This document shows positions 6,257-10,769 of a DNA stretch of 10,769 nucleotides, piece after piece. Position numbers and translations under genes: made by a program. The stretch's first letter is position 1. The number at the start of each line of letters is the position of its first letter. The notes under the pieces were generated by a model. That model was not told the origin of the DNA and made no database searches. It was given only the letters and a program-made list of their open reading frames with translations. Origin of the DNA: Candidatus Auribacterota bacterium. Its GTDB lineage: Bacteria > Auribacterota > Tritonobacteria > UBA1439. The stretch covers positions 1 through 10,769 of the forward strand of contig JAPLCY010000173.1 of the NCBI GenBank assembly GCA_026391995.1, read 5' to 3'.

Positions 6257-7946
6257 ATGAAAGGCTGCGAAATCGTTGTTGACGCGTTGGTCAGGGAAAA
6301 GGTCGAGGTGATGTTCGGCTACCCGGGCGGGTCGGTCATGGACATCTTTGACGTCCTCTACGACGCGCCCATCAACTTCATCCTCACCCGCCACGAACAG
6401 GCCGCCGCGCACGCCGCCGATGGCTACGCCCGCGCGACGGGGAAGGTAGGGGTCTGCCTCGCCACCTCGGGCCCCGGCGCCACCAATCTGGTGACCGGGA
6501 TCGCCACCGCCTACATGGACTCGATCCCGATGGTCGCGCTCACCGGGCAGGTGCCGACCCCGATGATCGGCAACGACGCCTTCCAGGAGGCGGACATCGT
6601 CGGGATCACGCGGCCGATCACCAAGCACAACTTCCTGGTCAACAACGTCAACGAACTCCCGCGCGTCCTGAAGGAGGCGTTCGTCATCGCCGCCACCGGG
6701 CGCCCCGGGCCCGTCCTCGTCGACCTGCCTAAGGATATCATGAAGGCGGAGTGTACCGCGCGCGAGCCGCAACAGGTAGAGCTGCGCGGCTACAAGCCTA
6801 CCTACGAGGGGCACCCGCAGCAGATCAAGCGCGCGGCCGAGGAGATCGCCAAGGCCAGGAAACCGGTCATCTACGCGGGCGGCGGCGCGATCACCTCCGG
6901 CGCCGATAAGGAGCTCATCCAGCTCGCGGTCAAGGCAGGGATCCCCGTCACCACCACGCTCATGGGCCTCGGGTCGTTCCCCGAAACGCACGAGCTCTCG
7001 CTCGGGATGCGAGGCCGACCTGGTCATCGCCATCGGGGCCCGTTTCGACGACCGGGTCACCGGGAAGCTCTCCGCCTTCGCCTCCCAGGCGACAATCATC
7101 CACATCGACATCGACCCCGCCTCGGTGCACAAAAACGTCAAGGTCGACGTCCCGATCGTCGGCGATGTCCGCTGCGTCCTTATCGAACTCAACAAGCTCG
7201 TGAAGCGGTGCGACTCCGCGGCCTGGCTCACGACGATCGCGTCGTGGAAGAAGAAACACCCGCTCACCTACCACACAAAGGACGGGGGCAGGCTGAAGCC
7301 GCAGTTCGTCCTCGAGCAGCTCAGGGCGCTCACCCGGGGCGAGGCGATCATCACCACCGACGTCGGCCAGCACCAGATGTGGGCGGCGCAATATTGCAAG
7401 GTCGTGAAGCCGCGGACGTTTCTCAGCTCCGGCGGACTCGGCACCATGGGCTATGGCTTCCCCGCGGCAATCGGCGCGCAGGCGGCGTTTCCCAAAAAGC
7501 TCGTCGTGGCGATCTCGGGCGACGGCAGCTTCCAGATGAATATCCAGGAGCTGACCACCGCGATCAACTACGACCTTCCTGTCAAGGTCCTCATTTTTAA
7601 CAACGGCTACCTCGGCATGGTCAGGCAGTGGCAGGAGCTCTTCTACAAGGGGCGGTACTCTTCGACCTGCCTGGCGCGCAACAGCAGCTGCCCCAGGATC
7701 TGCGACGGCAAGGGGAAGAAGTGCCCGCCTTTTGTTCCCGACTTCGTCAAGGTCGCGGAGGCGTACGGCGCGATGGGGCTGCGGGTCAGGAAGGATGCCG
7801 AGGTCGTGCCGGCGTTAAAAGAAGCGTTCAAGACGCGGAAGCCCGCCGTGGTCGAGTTTATCGTCGCCCAAGAGGAAAACGTCTTCCCGATGGTCCCCGC
7901 GGGGGCGACGGTGAAAGAGATGATCAAGGGAGTGGAACTGGTGTAG
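6257..7946 (+). pseudogene. ilvB: Acetolactate synthase large subunit, split by an internal deletion and frameshift
   Basis: This gene should encode the thiamine-diphosphate and FAD enzyme that makes acetolactate and acetohydroxybutyrate, the first common step of valine and isoleucine synthesis. The first frame (6257-7009) covers the N-terminal TPP-binding domain ([47 protein letters not shown]) and half of the central domain. After LSLGM the conserved protein resumes one frame over at base 7011 with [18 protein letters not shown] and runs to 7946 through the C-terminal TPP domain ([28 protein letters not shown]). The usual intervening (LGM)HGTxxANxAV segment is missing, so about 32 or 41 bases have been lost. 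The original frame runs on out of phase to 7600; a GTG at 7125 could start a C-terminal fragment. Between FYKGRYSST and VPDFVKVAEAYG there is a four-cysteine insertion. GAGG (6247-6250) precedes the ATG. It is either a true null allele or an assembly or sequencing fault. Confidence 0.92.
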
Positions 7947-7965
7947 CAACTAGTGGTACGCAGCA

Positions 7966-8047
7966 AGTACTAAGGATTAAGCACTTAGTACTTGGTACTT
8001 AGTGCTTAATCCTTAGTACTGATTAGTACTTAGCACTTAATCCTTAG
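7966..8047. repeat. Palindromic heptad repeat between ilvB and ilvN, with a third direct copy
   Basis: Bases 7966-7991 and 7995-8020 form an inverted repeat matching at 25 of 26 positions around a TTG loop. Bases 8026-8047 repeat 7995-8016 directly with two differences. All are 7-base units in register (GTACTAA, GGATTAA, GCACTTA, GTACTTG, GTACTTA, GTGCTTA, ATCCTTA, GTACTGA, then after a three-base phase jump GTACTTA, GCACTTA, ATCCTTA). The left arm resembles the left end of the 8537-8936 element (18 of 21 bases, 7971-7991 against 8537-8557). The right arm resembles its right end (19 of 21, 7995-8015 against 8916-8936). It therefore looks like an empty form of that element. In the transcript it would form a long hairpin just before the ilvN ribosome binding site. 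Confidence 0.88.
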
Positions 8048-8062
8048 GGCTGGAGGTTCGGC

Positions 8063-8536
8063 ATGAAACATACAATAAGCGTTCTGGTCGAGAACAAGTT
8101 CGGGGTGCTGGCCCGCATCGCGGGTCTCTTCAGCGGCCGCGGCTACAACATCGACAGCCTCTCCGTCGCCGAGACGGTGGACCCGACCGTGTCCCGCATG
8201 ACGATCGTCGCCCGCGGAGAGGAGGCGGTCATCGAACAGATCACTAAGCAGCTCAACAAGCTCGTGGATGTGATCAAGGTGCAGGACTACGCCGGGACGG
8301 CGTTCCTGGAGCGGGAGCTCATCCTGGTCAAGGTGCACACCACCTCCCAGACCCGCGCCGAGATCATCCAGATCGTGGATATCTTCCGCGGGAAGATCGT
8401 GGACGTCGACCGGGCCGGCCTGACGGTTGAACTGACCGGCACGGAGGACAAGATCGCGGCCCTCCTCGACCTCCTGAAACCCTTCGGGATCAAGGAGCTC
8501 GTGAGAACGGGCAAGATAGCAATAGCAAGGAAGTAG
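8063..8536 (+). CDS. ilvN: Acetolactate synthase small (regulatory) subunit
   Basis: A 157-residue regulatory subunit that binds the large subunit, raises its activity and confers valine feedback inhibition. The N-terminal ACT domain (about 3-76) begins ISVLVENKFGVLARIAGLFSGRGYNIDSLSVAETVDP, the classic IlvN/IlvH pattern with the effector-binding region NKFGVLARIAGLF. The C-terminal half (about 84-157) carries ERELILVKV and IVDIFRGKIVDV. Length matches the small-subunit family. GGAGG (8052-8056) lies six bases before ATG 8063, directly after the repeat. The intact reading frame contrasts with the broken ilvB just upstream, which argues that acetolactate synthase is still needed, or was until recently. 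The gene ends one base before the inverted-repeat element begins. Confidence 0.96.
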   Translation: MKHTISVLVENKFGVLARIAGLFSGRGYNIDSLSVAETVDPTVSRMTIVARGEEAVIEQITKQLNKLVDVIKVQDYAGTAFLERELILVKVHTTSQTRAEIIQIVDIFRGKIVDVDRAGLTVELTGTEDKIAALLDLLKPFGIKELVRTGKIAIARK

Positions 8537-8560
8537 TAAGGGTTAAGGACTAAGTACTAA
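8537..8560 (+). repeat. Left inverted end of the S23-like cassette
   Basis: This 24-base end starts at the base after the ilvN stop. It matches the reverse complement of 8913-8936 at 21 of 24 positions and includes the heptad-type core AAGTACT. Its last bases supply the in-frame stop (TAA, 8558-8560) that bounds the S23-like frame upstream. Confidence 0.8.
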
Positions 8561-8923
8561 AGCAGTTATGTAAAAACGTTTAGAGATTTAATCGTCTGGG
8601 AAAAGGCGCATAATCTGGTTCTGGAGATCTATACAACTACTAAACAATTCCCTGCAGAGGAAAAGTTTGGCCTTTCCAGCCAGATCCGCAGGTCGGCTGT
8701 CTCGATTCCTGCAAATATTGTCGAAGGGTTCAAACGAAGGAGCAACAAGGAGTTCGCTCGTTTTATAAATATTTCAGATGGCTCACTTGAAGAAACAAAG
8801 TATCATCTGCTGCTTGCTCTCGATCTCGGATATATTAGCCAGGGACAATATGCCAGGCTCCAGGAGTTATGCGACGAGATAGGCAAAATGCTTCATGGTC
8901 TGTACAAGAAGCTTAGTGCTTAG
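8561..8923 (+). pseudogene. Four-helix-bundle protein (S23 / 23S rRNA intervening-sequence protein family), start codon lost
   Basis: The frame is open for 120 codons from 8561 and contains no ATG, GTG or TTG before its main body. The body reads KTFRDLIVWEKAHNLVLEIY (from 8573), then FPAEEKFGLSSQIRRSAVSI, PANIVEGFKRRSNKEFARF, and a C-terminal LDLGYISQGQYARLQELCDE. These are clear marks of the roughly 115-residue S23 four-helix-bundle family, found as ORFs in 23S rRNA intervening sequences and related to the Avd protein of diversity-generating retroelements. An ATG at 8568-8570 stands at the right place but is followed at once by TAA; deleting two bases or adding one would restore MKTFRDL or M(x)KTFRDL. 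The final codons (LSA, stop at 8921-8923) lie in the right inverted repeat. Family function is poorly defined; RNA binding is suspected for relatives. Either recently broken, mis-sequenced, or started at a non-standard codon. Confidence 0.85.
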
Positions 8924-8936
8924 TACTTAATCCTTA
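8913..8936 (-). repeat. Right inverted end of the S23-like cassette
   Basis: A 24-base end, the inverted partner of 8537-8560. It also matches the direct copy at 8023-8046 closely, differing at two positions. It contains the last three sense codons and the stop codon of the S23-like frame and ends 17 bases before the ilvC ATG, close to the ilvC ribosome binding site (8943-8949). Confidence 0.8.
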
Positions 8937-8953
8937 CAACTAGAGGGGGTGTC

Positions 8954-9949
8954 ATGACAAAGATGTACTATGACAAGGACGCGAACCCGCGTGTCCTGAG
9001 CGGGAAGACTATCGCCATTCTCGGCTACGGCAGCCAGGGACACGCCCAGGCGCAAAACCTGCGCGACAGCGGCGTCAAGGTCATCGTCGCGGAGCTCGAG
9101 GGGACCGACAACTACACACATGCGGTGAAGGACGGCTTCAAGCCGGTCACCGCCGCCGAGGCGGCGAAGAAGGCCGACATCATCCACTTCCTGCTCCCCG
9201 ACGAGGTGCAGGCGAAGGTGTACCAGGACGACGTGAAACCGGCCCTCAAGAAGGGCATGGCCCTCGCCTTCTCGCACGGATTCAACATCCACTTCGGCCG
9301 GATCGTCCCGCCAAAGAACGTGGATGTGTACATGATCGCCCCGAAGGGCCCCGGCCATCTCGTCCGGCGCGTCTTCACGGAGGGGAAGGGCGTCCCCTGC
9401 CTCCTCGCCGTCCATCAGGACGCGACCGGCAAGGCCAGGCAGATCGCCCTCGCCCACGCGCGCGGCATCGGCGGAACCCGGGCCGGCGTCATCGAAACGA
9501 CGTTCGGGGAGGAAACGGAGACCGACCTCTTCGGCGAGCAGTGCGTCCTCTGCGGCGGCCTGACGGAGCTCGTCCGGGCGGGCTTTGACACCCTCGTCGA
9601 GGCGGGATACCAGCCCGAGATCGCCTACTTCGAGTGCCTGCACGAGATGAAGCTCATCGTGGACCTCATGTACGAGAACGGCATCCAGAACATGCGTTAC
9701 TCCATCAGCGACACCGCAGAGTACGGCGATGTGACCAGGGGCCCGAGGATCATCACCGCCGAGACCCGGGCCGAGATGAAGCGGATCCTCGGGGAGATCA
9801 GGAGCGGCGCGTTCGCACGCGAATGGATTCTCGAGAACATGGCCGGCCGCCCCGTCTACAAGGCGCTCGTACGCCAGGGGAAGGAGCACCTCATCGAAAA
9901 GGTCGGGGCCAAGCTCCGCGGCATGATGTCCTGGATAGAAAAAAGGTAA
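8954..9949 (+). CDS. ilvC: Ketol-acid reductoisomerase (class I), possibly NADH-preferring
   Basis: A 331-residue enzyme that isomerises and reduces acetolactate or acetohydroxybutyrate to the dihydroxy acids used by IlvD. The N-terminal Rossmann domain has [17 protein letters not shown] (24-40). The all-helical C-terminal domain supplies the Mg-binding and catalytic residues D191, E195, E227, E231 and S252; H108 (SHGFN) and K131 (APKGPGH) are also in place. Length fits the short class I form. The loop after the second strand (A46-Y54, AELEGTDNY) lacks the Arg and Ser residues that usually contact the NADPH 2'-phosphate and carries E47, E49 and D52, which suggests NADH use. GAGGGGG (8943-8949) lies four bases before ATG 8954. 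It follows the S23-like cassette and leads to leuA. Confidence 0.96.
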   Translation: MTKMYYDKDANPRVLSGKTIAILGYGSQGHAQAQNLRDSGVKVIVAELEGTDNYTHAVKDGFKPVTAAEAAKKADIIHFLLPDEVQAKVYQDDVKPALKKGMALAFSHGFNIHFGRIVPPKNVDVYMIAPKGPGHLVRRVFTEGKGVPCLLAVHQDATGKARQIALAHARGIGGTRAGVIETTFGEETETDLFGEQCVLCGGLTELVRAGFDTLVEAGYQPEIAYFECLHEMKLIVDLMYENGIQNMRYSISDTAEYGDVTRGPRIITAETRAEMKRILGEIRSGAFAREWILENMAGRPVYKALVRQGKEHLIEKVGAKLRGMMSWIEKR

Positions 9950-9961
9950 ATCCCGATAACC

Positions 9962-9994
9962 AAATTCCAAATCCCCGATATACGCTATTCGGGG
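9962..9994. repeat. AT-rich repeat and small hairpin in the ilvC-leuA spacer
   Basis: Bases 9962-9975 are an inverted near-copy (13 of 14) of the GGGATTT tandem at 6227-6240. They overlap a hairpin in which CCCCGA (9973-9978) pairs with TCGGGG (9989-9994) around a ten-base loop. No T tract follows, so it is not an obvious terminator. Confidence 0.45.
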
Positions 9995-10018
9995 GTCTGG
10001 GGTTTTGGAGTTATGCGT

Positions 10019-10769
10019 ATGTCAGACAGGTTCATCATCTTCGATACCACGCTCCGCGACGGCGAGCAGTCGCCGGGCGCCAGCCTGAACGAGCGTGAGA
10101 AGCTCGAGGTGGCCGCGCAGCTCGCCCGCCTCGGCGTGGACGTGATCGAGGCCGGCTTCCCGATCGCCTCCCCCGGCGACTTCGCCGCGGTTAAGAAGAT
10201 CGCCGCGACGGTGAAGGGCCCCGTCATCGCCGGGCTCGCGAGGGCGCTGCCGAAGGATATCGAGAGTGCGGCACGGTCGCTGGAGAAGGCCTCGAAGCCG
10301 CGGATCCACATCTTTCTCGCGACCTCGAAAATCCACCGGCGCTTCAAGCTCAAGAAGGCAAAGGGGGAGATTCTCAGGCTCGCCGTCACCGCGGTGCGCC
10401 AGGGGAGGAAGTATGTGGACGACATCGAATTCTCTCCCGAGGACGCCTCCCGCACCGAGCCTGAGTTCCTCGGCGAGGTGGTCGAGGCGGTGATCGACGC
10501 CGGCGCCCGTACCGTCAACATCCCGGACACGGTCGGCTACTCGACGCCGGAGGAGTACGGCGCGCTCATCCGCTACCTGAGGGAGCACGTCCGCGGGATC
10601 GCACGCGCGGTCATCAGCACCCACTGCCATAACGACCTCGGCCTTGCCGTCGCGAACTCCCTGAGCGCGATCATGAACGGCGCCCGGCAGGTGGAGTGCA
10701 CCATCAACGGTATCGGCGAGCGCGCGGGAAACGCCTCGCTGGAAGAAATCGACATGGCGGTAAAGACCC
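10019..10769 (+). CDS. leuA: 2-isopropylmalate synthase, N-terminal part
   Basis: The first 250 codons of the enzyme that condenses acetyl-CoA with 2-ketoisovalerate, the committed step of leucine synthesis; the gene runs off the window. The DRE-TIM barrel is clear: [16 protein letters not shown] (8-23) with R13 and D14, [12 protein letters not shown], the metal-binding [15 protein letters not shown] with H202 and H204, and [13 protein letters not shown] with N238. These patterns favour LeuA over homocitrate or citramalate synthase, and the neighbouring ilv genes, which make its 2-ketoisovalerate substrate, agree. I chose ATG 10019 because GGAG (10007-10010) is eight bases upstream; an in-frame ATG at 10013 would be only two bases from it. 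The 69-base gap after ilvC holds repeats and no evident terminator, so co-transcription with ilvC is likely. Confidence 0.95.
   Translation, partial: MSDRFIIFDTTLRDGEQSPGASLNEREKLEVAAQLARLGVDVIEAGFPIASPGDFAAVKKIAATVKGPVIAGLARALPKDIESAARSLEKASKPRIHIFLATSKIHRRFKLKKAKGEILRLAVTAVRQGRKYVDDIEFSPEDASRTEPEFLGEVVEAVIDAGARTVNIPDTVGYSTPEEYGALIRYLREHVRGIARAVISTHCHNDLGLAVANSLSAIMNGARQVECTINGIGERAGNASLEEIDMAVKT

Larger units (their letters stand above)
8537..8936. mobile_element. Candidate element: inverted-repeat-bounded cassette carrying a four-helix-bundle (S23-like) ORF
   Basis: A 400-base block lies exactly between the ilvN stop and the ilvC ribosome binding region. Its ends, 8537-8560 and 8913-8936, are 24-base inverted repeats matching at 21 positions, built from the same heptads as the spacers at 404-498 and 7966-8047. 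The interior is AT-richer than the neighbouring genes and encodes one S23-family protein whose stop codon lies inside the right end. No transposase or target duplication is evident; CAACTAG occurs just outside the right end (8937-8943) and also after the ilvB stop (7947-7953), which may be chance. Calling it mobile is inference from the structure; a repeat-bounded cargo gene or an excised-intervening-sequence-like unit is also possible. Confidence 0.5.

Noticed and set aside
6242..7267. 341-codon minus-strand open frame
   Set aside because: It is antisense to ilvB, rich in Arg/Asp/Gly/Val as expected from a codon-shadow, and shows no motif.
7010..7600. C-terminal 197 codons of the first ilvB frame
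   Set aside because: This is out-of-phase read-through after the deletion near 7010; the sequence is Arg/His/Pro-rich and unlike any acetolactate synthase, while the correct protein continues in another frame.
7947..8943. CAACTAG copies at 7947-7953 and 8937-8943 as target-site duplications of a larger insert
   Set aside because: They would enclose the whole of ilvN, and a 7-base match within 1 kb can arise by chance; too weak without an empty-site comparison.
8927..9970. 347-codon minus-strand open frame
   Set aside because: It is antisense to the fully conserved ilvC and has shadow-like composition.

Overview
The window reads as chromosomal DNA of a GC-rich, Gram-negative-type (diderm) bacterium. 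A diderm is implied by the Mla-type retrograde lipid transport genes (permease, ATPase, MCE protein). GC-rich coding sequence broken by AT-rich, repeat-laden intergenic spacers, and two genes that look damaged, would suit an uncultured lineage known from a metagenome. I cannot name the phylum from the sequence.

Layout. Bases 1-1997 hold an MlaE C-terminus, MlaF and MlaD, all on the plus strand. A heptad-periodic palindromic repeat (404-498) sits between mlaE and mlaF and supplies mlaF's ribosome binding site. A GT-B type protein resembling the N-terminal domain of plant L-arabinokinase follows directly (1999-3093). A convergent small membrane protein (3098-3355, minus strand) and divergent rnc (RNase III, 3484-4206) share a promoter region. 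A second small membrane protein (4203-4391) overlaps the rnc stop. From 4431 to the end is a branched-chain amino acid cluster in the order ilvD, ilvB, ilvN, ilvC, leuA (leuA cut by the window edge). It encodes the common valine/isoleucine enzymes plus the first committed step of leucine synthesis.

Two things break the ordinary picture. First, ilvB (acetolactate synthase large subunit) is split: about 32 or 41 bases of a conserved segment are missing near 7010 and the frame shifts, while all domains on both sides remain recognisable. Its 3' part also carries a four-cysteine insertion near the active site. Second, between ilvN and ilvC lies a 400-base block (8537-8936) bounded by 24-base imperfect inverted repeats. 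It encloses a four-helix-bundle (S23 / 23S rRNA intervening-sequence protein family) reading frame that is complete except for a usable start codon. The same two ends occur back to back with no gene between them upstream of ilvN (7966-8020), with one extra right end beside them (to 8047). Together with the related array at 404-498, these look like parts of one heptad-based (GTACTTA-like) repeat family. A small, possibly undescribed mobile element or repeat system associated with S23-like proteins is the most interesting hypothesis here.
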